This document shows, one piece after another, positions 17,937 through 25,833 of a DNA stretch of 64,000 nucleotides. Position 1 is the stretch's first letter; each line of letters opens with the position of its first letter. The translations under genes and the position numbers were made by a program. Source of the DNA: Pseudomonadota bacterium (lineage in GTDB: Bacteria > Pseudomonadota > Gammaproteobacteria > Burkholderiales > Rhodocyclaceae); the NCBI GenBank assembly GCA_018261895.1, contig JAGTRT010000009.1, positions 39,509 through 103,508 of the forward strand. Reading direction: 5' to 3'. The notes under the pieces are model-generated. The model was not told the origin of the DNA, ran no database searches, and worked only from the letters and a program-made list of their open reading frames with translations.

Positions 17937-17975
17937 CTTAATGGCGTCTTAGCTGAAACTTAAGGGAGGATTAAA
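17937..17975 (-). promoter_or_regulatory. Direct-repeat operator of a QseB/PmrA-type regulator before shp
   Basis: Four half sites lie at exact 11-bp steps: CTTAAT 17937, CTTAGC 17948, CTTAAG 17959, ATTAAA 17970, separated by five bases each. This is the architecture known for PmrA/QseB boxes (CTTAA-N5-CTTAA). It sits 49-87 bases upstream of the shp start, between divergent genes. Binding by the adjacent response regulator is inferred. Confidence 0.65.
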
Positions 17976-18045
17976 GCTAAGATTCCCGCTTAAGGGGGCA
18001 TTGCACCCCGGTCATCCACCAGGAAAGCCTTAGCGGAAAGCATTC

Positions 18046-18339
18046 ATGAAACTTCAGCATCTGCCCATTGGCGCCCGTTTCGAATATGAGGGCATGGTTC
18101 ATGTGAAGACCGGGCCACTGACCGCTGCGGCGGAAAACGGTGGGCAGCGCATCATTCCCCGCCATGCCGTGCTGCGGCCGCTCGATTTGCCCGCCACGGA
18201 GGGCAAGGGCAAGCTGGAGGCACCGGTGGTGCGCAAGGCGTTCAATACCTTTTTCGAGACTTGCGAGCGACTGGTGGGAGAGGGCGGGCGCGCCGAACTG
18301 GCACAGGCGCGCCAGCGTTTCCTAAAGGCGATCGACTAA
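18046..18339 (+). CDS. Small conserved-looking protein of unknown function
   Basis: 97 residues, starting MKLQHLPIGARFEYEGMVHVKTGPLTA, a start I associate with short conserved hypothetical proteins of betaproteobacteria. It has no signal peptide, membrane helix or Cys pair. A compact beta N-terminus is followed by a helical C-terminus (KAFNTFFETCERLV). It is divergent from shp, shares the promoter region with the repeat array at 17937-17975, and ends before a clear terminator. Confidence 0.65.
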   Translation: MKLQHLPIGARFEYEGMVHVKTGPLTAAAENGGQRIIPRHAVLRPLDLPATEGKGKLEAPVVRKAFNTFFETCERLVGEGGRAELAQARQRFLKAID

Positions 18340-18381
18340 GGCGTTCTGCCTGACCAGAAACGCGTTTATTGGGGCAAAAAA

Positions 18382-18408
18382 ATGGAAGGCGTCTGCCTTC
18401 CATTTTTG
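18382..18408. terminator. Bidirectional intrinsic terminator
   Basis: Perfect 9-bp stem ATGGAAGGC/GCCTTCCAT with a GTCT loop, flanked by A-run before and T-run after, so it can serve both convergent genes. Confidence 0.85.
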
Positions 18409-18427
18409 TTGCGGGCGATTCGGACGA

Positions 18428-18982
18428 TCAGAAGTTGATGCCGACCTTGGCCAGAATGGCCCAGTTTTCGAAGCTGACGCCGCTTGTTTCACCGGTGTTC
18501 AGGTAACGGACATCGATGCCGGAGTAATACATGCCCTTGCGGTAGTTGGCACCGGCGACAGCGCCATAGCCGAACAGGGTTTCGTTGTTGCGGCCGTTGT
18601 CGGCCATGACGGCGGCCAGGACGGGGCCGGCGCCGACCGAGAAACCACCGCCCAGCGGCAGCGTGTAACGCGGCGACAGCTCGAAGGACGTCGCCTTGAT
18701 GCCGGATTCGTCGGTATGGTTGATCTGGACGTGGGTGCGGATACGGTTGTCCGGGGTCTGGATCAGGCCGCAGTTCATGTTGAAATCGAGTCCATAGACG
18801 AACAGGGTGTCATCGTTGCTGGACGGTGCGCCCATGACGCCGGCGCTGATTGCCAGGGTCGGTTCGAACTTGAAGCCGGATTGCAGGCCAGGGAAGAATT
18901 TCAGGCCATCGGCGTGGCTCGCCGTGGCGCCCAGGGCGAGGCCGGCGACGAGGAGGGTGGAAGCGATGCGATTGAGTTTCAT
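18428..18982 (-). CDS. Outer-membrane beta-barrel protein, YfaZ/OmpW-like
   Basis: 184 residues from ATG 18982, which has GGAG upstream and opens a signal peptide (IASTLLVAGLALGATASHA). The mature part is made of short amphipathic strands (FELSPRYTLPLGGGFSVGAG, YYSGIDVRYL) and ends in Phe (LAKVGINF), the usual C-terminal residue for BAM-dependent barrels. The length suits an eight-stranded barrel. No substrate can be inferred. It converges on the small gene at 18046 across a shared terminator. Confidence 0.7.
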   Translation of the reverse strand: MKLNRIASTLLVAGLALGATASHADGLKFFPGLQSGFKFEPTLAISAGVMGAPSSNDDTLFVYGLDFNMNCGLIQTPDNRIRTHVQINHTDESGIKATSFELSPRYTLPLGGGFSVGAGPVLAAVMADNGRNNETLFGYGAVAGANYRKGMYYSGIDVRYLNTGETSGVSFENWAILAKVGINF

Positions 18983-19096
18983 GGTCTCTCCGGTGGTAAG
19001 TTGTTCTCGACTGCATCGGCGCGACGGCCGAGCGTCAAGTCCCGCCACTCTATCCGGACGCACGCCCCCGGTATGTGACCCAGGTCGCATAGCCGC

Positions 19097-19591
19097 TTAT
19101 TTTTTCAGCAGCGCAGCCTGTACGGCATCGAGATCGGTGGCTTTGATCAAGCCCATCTTGTTCTGGATCACCTTGCCGTCACGGTCGATGAACAGCGTGT
19201 AGGGCAGCCCGCCCTTGCTGTTGCCGAGCGCCTGCATGAGCGGAATGCCCTTTTCCTTGGCCACGAAGACCGGGTAATCGATCTGGTATTTCCTGGCAAA
19301 TTGCTTGGCCGGCGGGGCATCGTCCTCAATGCCAATGCCCAGCACCTCGATCTTGCCCTTGTTGGCGGCGCGGAACTTGTTGAGTTCGGGAATTTCGGCG
19401 CGGCAGGGGGCGCACCAGCGGGCCCAGAAATTGACCACTAGTGGTTTTCCCTTGTAACGCTCCAGGGCCACCGGTTTGTCGTCCAGATCGTTCAGGGTGG
19501 CAGCGAAGAGCGGCGCCGAGGAGGTTTGCTCGTTGGCTGCGGCCAGGCCTGAAAAAAAGCTAAAAATGAGAATGGAGAGTTGTTTGTTCAA
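19097..19591 (-). CDS. TlpA-family periplasmic thioredoxin-like protein
   Basis: 164 residues with a signal peptide (ILIFSFFSGLAAA) and thioredoxin fold. The active site is WARWCAPCRAE (Cys60, Cys63). The cis-Pro region is GLPYTLFIDRDGKV. TlpA/ResA proteins reduce disulfides in the periplasm, for example of apocytochrome c CXXCH or copper-site cysteines. Both uses fit this region, which is rich in c-type cytochromes and has SCO/PCuAC genes nearby. It is monocistronic and divergent from the chemoreceptor gene. Confidence 0.88.
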   Translation of the reverse strand: MNKQLSILIFSFFSGLAAANEQTSSAPLFAATLNDLDDKPVALERYKGKPLVVNFWARWCAPCRAEIPELNKFRAANKGKIEVLGIGIEDDAPPAKQFARKYQIDYPVFVAKEKGIPLMQALGNSKGGLPYTLFIDRDGKVIQNKMGLIKATDLDAVQAALLKK

Positions 19592-19739
19592 GATGGGTCA
19601 CCGTGCTCCAAAAGGCATTGCCCGATGTTAGCACCGAGCGCCTTGGCGACCATTAAAAGGTTTCAAATTGCGACCAACCGGTTGCGGGAAGAGCTTGATC
19701 CAGATTAAGAAAAGCGTAGTGCTCACGTCGGAATGCATA

Positions 19740-19804
19740 TGCTAATTGTCATTTTCCCGGGAAAATCACCTGGAATGTTAAATAATTCCGTTCTGCTAAT
19801 TGTC
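19740..19804 (+). repeat. Two 11-bp direct repeats upstream of the chemoreceptor gene
   Basis: TGCTAATTGTC occurs at 19740-19750 and 19794-19804, 54 bp apart, in the 266-base gap between tlpA and the divergent receptor gene. The rest of this gap shows no clear promoter or hairpin. A regulatory role is possible but unsupported. Confidence 0.4.
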
Positions 19805-19857
19805 CTTTGGAATGCCCTCTGTTATTGTTTTCGCGAATCTACAAAAACCTGAAAAAT

Positions 19858-21531
19858 ATGAAAATCAATCAGCCGGCAATCGATAGTGAATTTGTGATCC
19901 ATCCCGACTGCAGCATCATCAGCCGCACCGATGAAAAGGGCGTCATCACCTACGTCAATGACGACTTTGTCGAGGCTTCGGGGTTTTCCCGCGAAGAGCT
20001 GATCGGCCAGCCGCACAACATCGTTCGCCACCCGGATCTTCCGCCCGAGGCTTTCCGCGACATGTGGGCGACCCTCAGGCGAGGCAAACCCTGGGGGGGC
20101 ATCGTCAAGAACCGGCGCAAGGACGGTTCCTTCTATTGGGTCCGGGCCATGGCGACGCCCATGGCGGCGGGCGGTTACATGTCGGTGCGGACGAAGGCGA
20201 CGGCGGCCGAAATTCGTGCAGCCAGCGCGCTGTATGCGCAAATGCGCCAGGATCCTGGGATACAGCTCGAGCAGGGTGAGTTGCGTGGCGGTTTGCTGAC
20301 CCGCTTTTTCCGCCGCATCAACGATATCGATCTGAGCAAGCGTCTATGGGCGTCTACGCTGGCATCGATTGTCATTGTCTGCATCAGCCTGATGCTTGGC
20401 CTGCAGGTGGTGGACGCCGTGCCGAAAGCCAGCCTGACGCCGGAAATCGCGGCCCGTGTGGCCGGGCTGCACGACTGGATGTTGATTATCGGTGGTTTGA
20501 CCCTGCTGGCCTGGCCGCCGGTGGCCTGGCTGATCATCCGCGAGTTCAATCGACCGGTCCGCTCGGCGATCCGGGTGGCGCAGCAGATGGCCGCCATGGA
20601 CCTGAGCCAGCCCATGCCGCCGCAAAGTGACGATGAAATCGGCGTGTTGCTGGCCCAGCTGGCCATCATGCGCAATCATTTCCAGGAAATGGCGGCCATG
20701 CTGCGTCAGAGCACCAGCAAGCTCGACGTGATGGCGAAGCGCCTGGCCGAATCCAGTCACGCCTCGGCCACGGCGGCTGCCGATCAGGCCGAAGTGGCGA
20801 CCAACATGGCAGCCTCGGTCGAGGAGTTGTCGGTTTCGATCGATCATGTCACCGAGTTTTCCACCGAGGCGGATGCGCTTTCCCGCGAATCGGGCAAGGC
20901 TTCCCGCGAGGGCGGCGGCGTGATTCAAAAGGCGGCCCACGAAATGTCGTCCATTGCGGAAACGGTCAATACCTCCGCCGCGACCATTCGCGAGCTGGAA
21001 TCCTATTCCGTCGAGATTTCGACCATCGTTGCCGTGATCAAGGAAATCGCCGACCAGACCAATTTGCTGGCGCTCAACGCAGCCATCGAGGCGGCCCGTG
21101 CCGGCGAGCAGGGCCGTGGTTTTGCCGTGGTGGCCGACGAGGTGCGCAAGCTGGCCGAGCGTACGGCGTCGTCGACGACGCAGATCACCGGCATGATCGA
21201 GAAGGTCCAGGCCAGTTCCCGCCACGCCGTGGCGGAAATGGAAAACAGCGTGCAGCAGGTCGAGGCCGGGGTCGATTTGGCACGCCAGGCCGAGCAGTCG
21301 ATTTCGGCGATTCAGGGCAGTTCGACCCAGGTGGCCGATGCGGTTAACGAAATTTCGCTGGCGATCAAGGAGCAGAGCGTGGCTGCCCGGGAAATCGCCC
21401 AGAACGTCGAGCGGGTCGCCCAGATGACCGAGCAGGGCTCGTATGCCAGCCAGGCGGCGGCGGAGCTGGCAGCCGATGTCAACGCGCTCGCCGGCGAACT
21501 GCGCGAACTGGCTGCGACGTTCAAGATCTGA
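19858..21531 (+). CDS. Aer-type chemoreceptor with PAS domain
   Basis: 557 residues. The start ATG 19858 gives [16 protein letters not shown]. Residues about 15-115 are an Aer-type PAS domain ([37 protein letters not shown]), which binds FAD in Aer. Two membrane helices near 165-225 have almost no periplasmic loop. A HAMP segment follows, then the methyl-accepting signalling domain with the hairpin tip [20 protein letters not shown]. It senses redox or energy state from inside the cell and signals to CheA. The gene is monocistronic; a 34-bp repeat begins four bases after its stop. Confidence 0.9.
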   Translation: MKINQPAIDSEFVIHPDCSIISRTDEKGVITYVNDDFVEASGFSREELIGQPHNIVRHPDLPPEAFRDMWATLRRGKPWGGIVKNRRKDGSFYWVRAMATPMAAGGYMSVRTKATAAEIRAASALYAQMRQDPGIQLEQGELRGGLLTRFFRRINDIDLSKRLWASTLASIVIVCISLMLGLQVVDAVPKASLTPEIAARVAGLHDWMLIIGGLTLLAWPPVAWLIIREFNRPVRSAIRVAQQMAAMDLSQPMPPQSDDEIGVLLAQLAIMRNHFQEMAAMLRQSTSKLDVMAKRLAESSHASATAAADQAEVATNMAASVEELSVSIDHVTEFSTEADALSRESGKASREGGGVIQKAAHEMSSIAETVNTSAATIRELESYSVEISTIVAVIKEIADQTNLLALNAAIEAARAGEQGRGFAVVADEVRKLAERTASSTTQITGMIEKVQASSRHAVAEMENSVQQVEAGVDLARQAEQSISAIQGSSTQVADAVNEISLAIKEQSVAAREIAQNVERVAQMTEQGSYASQAAAELAADVNALAGELRELAATFKI

Positions 21532-21535
21532 TTTC

Positions 21536-21569
21536 ACGGTCTACCGGAAAAAACGGCCAAAATCGAAAT
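21536..21569 (+). repeat. 34-bp dispersed repeat, copy after the chemoreceptor gene
   Basis: ACGGTCTACCGGAAAAAACG then GCCAAAATCGAAAT, 34 bases, beginning four bases after the stop codon of the chemoreceptor gene. Confidence 0.85.
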
Positions 21570-21593
21570 CCGCCGTAGCCGGCGGGGCGGTAC

Positions 21594-21622
21594 ATGGGGT
21601 GTGACAATTTGTCGCACCCCAT
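21594..21622 (+). promoter_or_regulatory. Inverted repeat resembling a RegA/RegR box, before the SCO operon
   Basis: ATGGGGTGTGACA pairs with TGTCGCACCCCAT around three bases, with one mismatch. The core GTGACAATTTGTCGC (21601-21615) matches the RegR-type consensus GNGRCRTTNNGNCGC at 14 of 15 positions. It lies 64 bases before the first gene of the copper chaperone operon, and regBA is next to that operon. Confidence 0.55.
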
Positions 21623-21685
21623 ACTTTTGGCAGACTATGAAACAATGCGCTTCTGCCCATTCTCCATATCGCCCGACACCCACTT

Positions 21686-22156
21686 GTGAACAAGAAGATA
21701 CTGATCGACGTCATTGGTCTTGAATTGATCGCGCTGGTCGTGGTGGTGGGTTACAAGTTATCCCCGATGTTGTTGCCGAAGGCGGATGTGACGGTTCTGC
21801 CCGACCCCGTTTGCAACCTGCAGCGCGAGGCCTGCGGGGTGACCCTGCCGTCCGGCGGCAGCGTGCGCTTGTCGATGGGGACGCGGCCCATCCCGCTGGT
21901 CAAACCCTTCGAGGTCGAAGTCAGCACGGCGGGTTTTACGCCGACGCGCGTCGAGGTCGATTTTTCCGGCATCGACATGAACATGGGTTTCAATCGCAGC
22001 GAACTGGCGCCGGGCAAAGCCGGCAGCCATACGGCGCAGGTCACCCTGCCGGTCTGCGTGACAGGCCGCATGGACTGGCAGGCAACCGTGCTGGTTGAGA
22101 CCGGCAGCGAGCGCGTGGCCATTCCCTACCGCTTTACCTCCGGGGAGCCTCAGTAA
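21686..22156 (+). CDS. Membrane-anchored protein of the copper-chaperone operon, unknown
   Basis: 156 residues with a GTG start at 21686, supported by spacing to the next gene. One N-terminal membrane helix (VIGLELIALVVVVGYKL) is followed by a periplasmic Ig-like beta domain. It has a Met-containing motif (GIDMNMGFN) and three cysteines, which could bind copper. I do not recognise the family. Its stop directly abuts the start of the SCO gene, and the PCuAC gene follows, so a part in copper handling for cytochrome oxidase assembly is inferred. Confidence 0.7.
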   Translation: MNKKILIDVIGLELIALVVVVGYKLSPMLLPKADVTVLPDPVCNLQREACGVTLPSGGSVRLSMGTRPIPLVKPFEVEVSTAGFTPTRVEVDFSGIDMNMGFNRSELAPGKAGSHTAQVTLPVCVTGRMDWQATVLVETGSERVAIPYRFTSGEPQ

Positions 22157-22756
22157 ATGATCGAGCGCATCCTGATCCTGGTCGCCATCCTGCTGGCTGG
22201 CGTGATCGCCGGCGTCGGCCTGCTCTGGCATCCGGAGACGCCCGAGCGGCCGCTGCCCAAGGCGCAGGCGCCGGCCGGCGGTGATTTCACGCTGCAGTCG
22301 GCCAGGGGCGCGGTGTCGCTGAAGGATTTTCGCGGCAAGCTCGTGCTGCTCTATTTCGGCTACACCTATTGCCCCGATATCTGCCCGACCTCGCTGGCCG
22401 CAACGGTCACCGGCCTGAAGCAGCTGACACCGGAAGAGGCGGCCAAGGTCGCCATGATCTTCATCTCGGTCGATCCCCAGCGCGACACGCCGGCCCGTCT
22501 GGCCGAATATGTCGAATTCTTCGATCCATCCCTGGTCGGCGTCACGGGCGAGCCAGCCGTCATCGCCGACATCGCGCGCCGCTACGGCGTCTTCTATTCG
22601 GCGCAGAAGGTCGATTCGGCCGGCGGCTACGTGGTGGATCACTCGGCCGATACGTTGATCGTTGCCCCGGATGGCCGGCTGGTCGCCAGGATCGCCCATG
22701 CCACGCCGCCCGCCGAGGTCGCTGTCGCCATTCGCAAGCATTTGAACCTACCCTGA
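22157..22756 (+). CDS. SCO1/SenC/PrrC copper chaperone
   Basis: 199 residues. An N-terminal membrane anchor precedes a thioredoxin-fold domain with the copper site YCPDICPTS (Cys72, Cys76) and its His (VVDHSADT). SCO proteins deliver copper to the CuA site of cytochrome oxidase or act as thiol reductants there. The gene directly abuts the one upstream. In Rhodobacter the homologue senC/prrC is part of the regB-regA locus; here regBA lies immediately beyond the next gene in convergent orientation, preserving that association. Confidence 0.93.
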   Translation: MIERILILVAILLAGVIAGVGLLWHPETPERPLPKAQAPAGGDFTLQSARGAVSLKDFRGKLVLLYFGYTYCPDICPTSLAATVTGLKQLTPEEAAKVAMIFISVDPQRDTPARLAEYVEFFDPSLVGVTGEPAVIADIARRYGVFYSAQKVDSAGGYVVDHSADTLIVAPDGRLVARIAHATPPAEVAVAIRKHLNLP

Positions 22757-22768
22757 AGGAGTAAAAGC

Positions 22769-23242
22769 ATGAAGCAATTGTCCCTGCTCGCTGTTGGCCT
22801 GATGTTCTCGGCGGGCGTGCTGGCTGCCGCAGCCGATGCCGTGTCCGTGCAGGATCCCGTCGTGCGCCTGGCGCCCCCCAATGCGCCGGCGACGGCTGCC
22901 TTCATGGTCATCAAGAACGGCGGCGACAAGGATATCAAGGTCGTCAAGGCGGCCAACCCGGCCTCGCGCGTGACCGAACTGCACACCCATCTGAACGAGG
23001 GCGGCGTCATGAAAATGCGTCCGGTGCCAAGCATCGACATCAAGGCCAAGGGCGAGGCCGTGCTCAAGCCGGGCGGGCTGCATGTCATGATGATCGATCT
23101 CAAGGCGCCGATGAAGGAAGGCGATGTCGTGCCGATCACCCTGAGCTTCGACGACGGCAGCAGCAAGCAGGTCGATGCCAAGGTGGTTCGTCCGACCCCG
23201 GCGCCGATGCCGGCTGCCATGGAGCACCAGCACAAGCATTGA
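22769..23242 (+). CDS. Periplasmic copper chaperone PCuAC
   Basis: 157 residues with a signal peptide (LSLLAVGLMFSAGVLAA). The copper motif H(x10)M(x21)HxM is complete: His72, Met83, His105, Met107. A His-rich tail (MEHQHKH) may bind more metal. PCuAC transfers Cu(I) to the CuA centre or to SCO. AAGGAG precedes the ATG. It is the last gene of the operon and is followed by a strong terminator. Confidence 0.93.
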   Translation: MKQLSLLAVGLMFSAGVLAAAADAVSVQDPVVRLAPPNAPATAAFMVIKNGGDKDIKVVKAANPASRVTELHTHLNEGGVMKMRPVPSIDIKAKGEAVLKPGGLHVMMIDLKAPMKEGDVVPITLSFDDGSSKQVDAKVVRPTPAPMPAAMEHQHKH

Positions 23243-23260
23243 GCTCCTCCGCAGCGCGAA

Positions 23261-23297
23261 AAAAAGCCCTGAATGACACGCTCGTTCAGGGCTTTTT
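23261..23297. terminator. Bidirectional intrinsic terminator between PCuAC and regA
   Basis: A 13-bp stem AAAAAGCCCTGAA/TTCAGGGCTTTTT with an 11-base loop. It can end transcription from both sides. Confidence 0.88.
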
Positions 23298-23315
23298 GCT
23301 TTTGCGGGCCTTCTC

Positions 23316-23349
23316 ACGGTCTACCGGAAAAAAGGCCCAAAATCGAAAT
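23316..23349 (+). repeat. 34-bp dispersed repeat, copy at the 3' end of regA
   Basis: ACGGTCTACCGGAAAAAAGG then CCCAAAATCGAAAT. Its last base is the last base of the regA stop codon region, so the repeat boundary coincides with the end of the reading frame. Confidence 0.85.
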
Positions 23350-23882
23350 CAGGTTTTGACCGGCCGTTTCGACAGCTTGCGCTGCAAGGTGCGTCGGTGC
23401 ATCTTCAGGGCGCGGGCCGTGGCCGAGACGTTGCCGTCGTTTTCGTTGAGCACGCGCTGGATGTGCTCCCATTCCAGGCGGTCGACCGACAGGGGTTCGT
23501 CGGACGGCGGCAGGTCGACGTCCGGGCTGTCGTCATCGTCGAAGGCCGAGAGGATGGCTTCGATTTCGACGGGTTTGGCGAGGTACTGGATGGCGCCGAG
23601 CTTGACCGCATCGACAGCTGTCGCGATGCTGGCGTAGCCGGTCAGGACGACGATGCGGCAGGCCGGGTTGATCTCCAGCAGTTGCGGGATCAGGGCCAGG
23701 CCGGAGCTGCCATTCAGGTTGAGGTCGAGCACGACGCGGCCGAGCTTCCGATCGCGCGCCGCGGCCAGGGCCGACGGGACGTCGAGGGCGCCCAGCGCGG
23801 GGTGGCCGCGCCGTTCCAGCGTGCGAACGAGGATGGCATTGAAGCTGGGATCGTCGTCGATGACCAGGGTCGATTTACTCAT
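23349..23882 (-). CDS. regA: Redox response regulator RegA/PrrA/ActR
   Basis: 177 residues. The receiver contains VIDDD, phospho-acceptor Asp53 (VVLDLNLNG) and Lys in LAKPV. A short proline-containing linker leads to a Fis-type helix-turn-helix at the C-terminus (HIQRVLNENDGNVSATARAL, MHRRTLQRKL), the hallmark of the RegA family. RegA controls oxidases, carbon and nitrogen metabolism in response to redox state. The start overlaps the stop of regB by four bases. The linker (DDDDSPDVDLPPSDEP) is longer than usual. Confidence 0.9.
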   Translation of the reverse strand: MSKSTLVIDDDPSFNAILVRTLERRGHPALGALDVPSALAAARDRKLGRVVLDLNLNGSSGLALIPQLLEINPACRIVVLTGYASIATAVDAVKLGAIQYLAKPVEIEAILSAFDDDDSPDVDLPPSDEPLSVDRLEWEHIQRVLNENDGNVSATARALKMHRRTLQRKLSKRPVKT

Positions 23883-25138
23883 GGTTTTGTCCGTGGCAGT
23901 TCGATGCGGGCAAGGGCGCCCCCTTCTTCGGGATTGGCAAGCGTCAGGGTGCCGCCCAGTTGTTCGATGGCGGCGCGCGTCAACATCAGGCCGACACCGC
24001 TGCCCCGCTCGTGCGGCGGGAAGGCTTCCTGGCCGCCGAGTTCGAGGACGCGCTCGGGAAAGCCCGGGCCGTGGTCGCGAATGTCGATGCAGACCGTGTC
24101 GGTACACCAGCTCAGCCGAATCTCCAGCGGGAAGGCGGTGACGTTGGCCGCGTTGTTGAGCAGGTTGAGGACGGCCTGCTCCAGACGGGGATCGGCGACG
24201 ATGTCGGGGGCTGCCCCGTCGCTGGCGATGATCAGCCGGCTGCTGGCCTGCGGCCGGGCGGCGTGCCAATGCTGGCGCAGGTGGTCGAGCCAGCGGTTGG
24301 CCGGCTGCAGCGGTGCGCCTTCCAGGCGTTCGGCCCCGGCCCGGCGCGACAGGCCGGTGATGATCTCCTTGCACACGCCGATCTGCTGGAGCAGCAGGCG
24401 AACGTCGTCACGCGTCGTCTCGGCGAGCTTCGGGTCGTTGGCCAGCTCGCCGGCGAGCAGCGCCATGGTGCCGAGCGGTGTGCCCAGTTCGTGCGCGGCA
24501 CCGGCGGCCAGCGTCCCCATGGCCATGATGCGTTCGTCGCGCAGCGCCTGTTCGCGGGCAGTGGCCAGTTCGGCATCGCGCTGGCGGATGACGCGGGTGG
24601 TATGGACGATGATCCAGCCGATCATGATCACCGAGATGACGAAGATCAGCCACATGCCGCCCAGATGGAGCCGGGTGGCACGCGTTGCGTCGGGCATGGC
24701 GAGCGGCAGGTAATAGAGCATCAGCAGCGAATAGGCGGTGATGGCGACGGCCGTGACGATGGAGACGAAGCGCGCCGGCAGCGTCAGTGCGGCGACCGCG
24801 ACGGGCGGCAGGAGCAGGGAAACGAGCGGATTGGCTGCGCCGCCGCTGAGAAAGACCACGGCGCTGAGCATGCCGATGTCGAAAATCAGCTGGCTGAACA
24901 ACTCGGCGGCGCTGGCCATGTGCGAGCGGGCCAGGCGCCACTGGGCGAAGGCGTTGAAGACGATGCCGATGGCGACGATGCCGAGCAGCGGCACCTGCGG
25001 CACCGGAATGTCGAGCAGGCCCGGGGCGACCATGATGAGCTGGGCGAGCACGGCGAGCACCACCCAGCGACCCATGACCAGACGGCGCAGGTTGGCCAGG
25101 TAGTCGAAATTCGCAGTCGTTCGCGGGATGATCGCCAT
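23879..25138 (-). CDS. regB: Redox-sensing histidine kinase RegB/PrrB
   Basis: 419 residues with about six N-terminal membrane helices. The quinone-sensing motif GGxxNPF is present as GGAANPL. The H box GAAHELGTPLGTM is typical of RegB. A Cys downstream in QIGVCKEII is placed like the redox-active Cys of Rhodobacter RegB. N and G boxes follow (LLNNAANVTAF, DHGPGFP, GSGVGLML). It responds to ubiquinone redox state and phosphorylates RegA. A RegA-like box lies 46-66 bases upstream of its start, suggesting autoregulation. Confidence 0.92.
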   Translation of the reverse strand: MAIIPRTTANFDYLANLRRLVMGRWVVLAVLAQLIMVAPGLLDIPVPQVPLLGIVAIGIVFNAFAQWRLARSHMASAAELFSQLIFDIGMLSAVVFLSGGAANPLVSLLLPPVAVAALTLPARFVSIVTAVAITAYSLLMLYYLPLAMPDATRATRLHLGGMWLIFVISVIMIGWIIVHTTRVIRQRDAELATAREQALRDERIMAMGTLAAGAAHELGTPLGTMALLAGELANDPKLAETTRDDVRLLLQQIGVCKEIITGLSRRAGAERLEGAPLQPANRWLDHLRQHWHAARPQASSRLIIASDGAAPDIVADPRLEQAVLNLLNNAANVTAFPLEIRLSWCTDTVCIDIRDHGPGFPERVLELGGQEAFPPHERGSGVGLMLTRAAIEQLGGTLTLANPEEGGALARIELPRTKP

Positions 25139-25183
25139 GGGGCGAATTATGCGTTATTTGGCGAGGTTTTCCGTGGCCGGCGA

Positions 25184-25204
25184 GGTGCGACCATTTGCCG
25201 CACC
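25184..25204 (-). promoter_or_regulatory. Inverted repeat resembling a RegA box upstream of regB
   Basis: GGTGCG at 25184 pairs with CGCACC at 25199. The core GCGACCATTTGCCGC (25187-25201) matches the RegR-type consensus GNGRCRTTNNGNCGC at 13 of 15 positions and shares ATTTG and CGC with the site before the SCO operon. Confidence 0.45.
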
Positions 25205-25222
25205 CGTTGCCGGTTGCTTCTC

Positions 25223-25256
25223 ACGGTCAACCGGAAAAAATGCCCAAAATCAGAAT
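25223..25256 (+). repeat. 34-bp dispersed repeat, intergenic copy upstream of regB
   Basis: ACGGTCAACCGGAAAAAATG then CCCAAAATCAGAAT. It is fully intergenic, between the methyltransferase-like gene end and the regB promoter. Confidence 0.85.
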
Positions 25257-25283
25257 CTTTCCGGCGGGCCGGGGCAAGCGGCA

Positions 25284-25832
25284 TCAGAGCAGGTAGGGGA
25301 CGAAACGCCGGGTGCGCTGCATGTATTCGGCGTATTGGGCACCGAAATAAGCCAGGCATTCGCGCTCGTCGGCATGCGCCGTCAGCCACAGCGAAAGCGT
25401 GGCAATCCCCCCCAGGGCCGCGCCCGCCAGGCTCGGGTCCTGGAAGAAGGCGCCCCAGGCCAGGGCCAGCAGCGATGAATACATTGGATGGCGGATGTAG
25501 GCGAAGATGCCATGCGTCACCAGTTGGGTGGTCTTCTCGAATTCGTAGAAGGAATCCTCGTTGCGTTGCGCATCCGGCGCGCCTTCCCGCTTGAGCGTGC
25601 GGGCGCCGGCGATGACGAGGGCGATGCTGAGCAGCATGAGCAGCCACGAGGTGAACTGGTGTGGCGAGTACGGATCGTCGCCCCAGACATGGTGGTTGAG
25701 GACGATCAGGCCGAGGATCGCTTCCCAGGCGAAGAAGCGCCAGAAACCGTGGCTGCCCGGCTGGCGCAGGGGCTTGCGCGACCACCAGACGACGATGGCG
25801 GAGCCGGCGAGAAAGAGGAGCAGGTCGTTCAT
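25284..25832 (-). CDS. Isoprenylcysteine carboxyl methyltransferase-like membrane protein
   Basis: 182 residues from ATG 25832, one base after the stop of the peptidase gene. Four to five membrane helices; the C-terminal half has the ICMT/PEMT signature (LVTHGIFAYIRHPMYSSLL, DERECLAYFGAQYAEYMQRTRR), which forms the SAM-binding site. Bacterial members probably methylate small lipophilic or thiol-like substrates; the real substrate is unknown. It is the last gene of a run that begins with dnaQ. Confidence 0.82.
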   Translation of the reverse strand: MNDLLLFLAGSAIVVWWSRKPLRQPGSHGFWRFFAWEAILGLIVLNHHVWGDDPYSPHQFTSWLLMLLSIALVIAGARTLKREGAPDAQRNEDSFYEFEKTTQLVTHGIFAYIRHPMYSSLLALAWGAFFQDPSLAGAALGGIATLSLWLTAHADERECLAYFGAQYAEYMQRTRRFVPYLL

Positions 25833-25833
25833 G

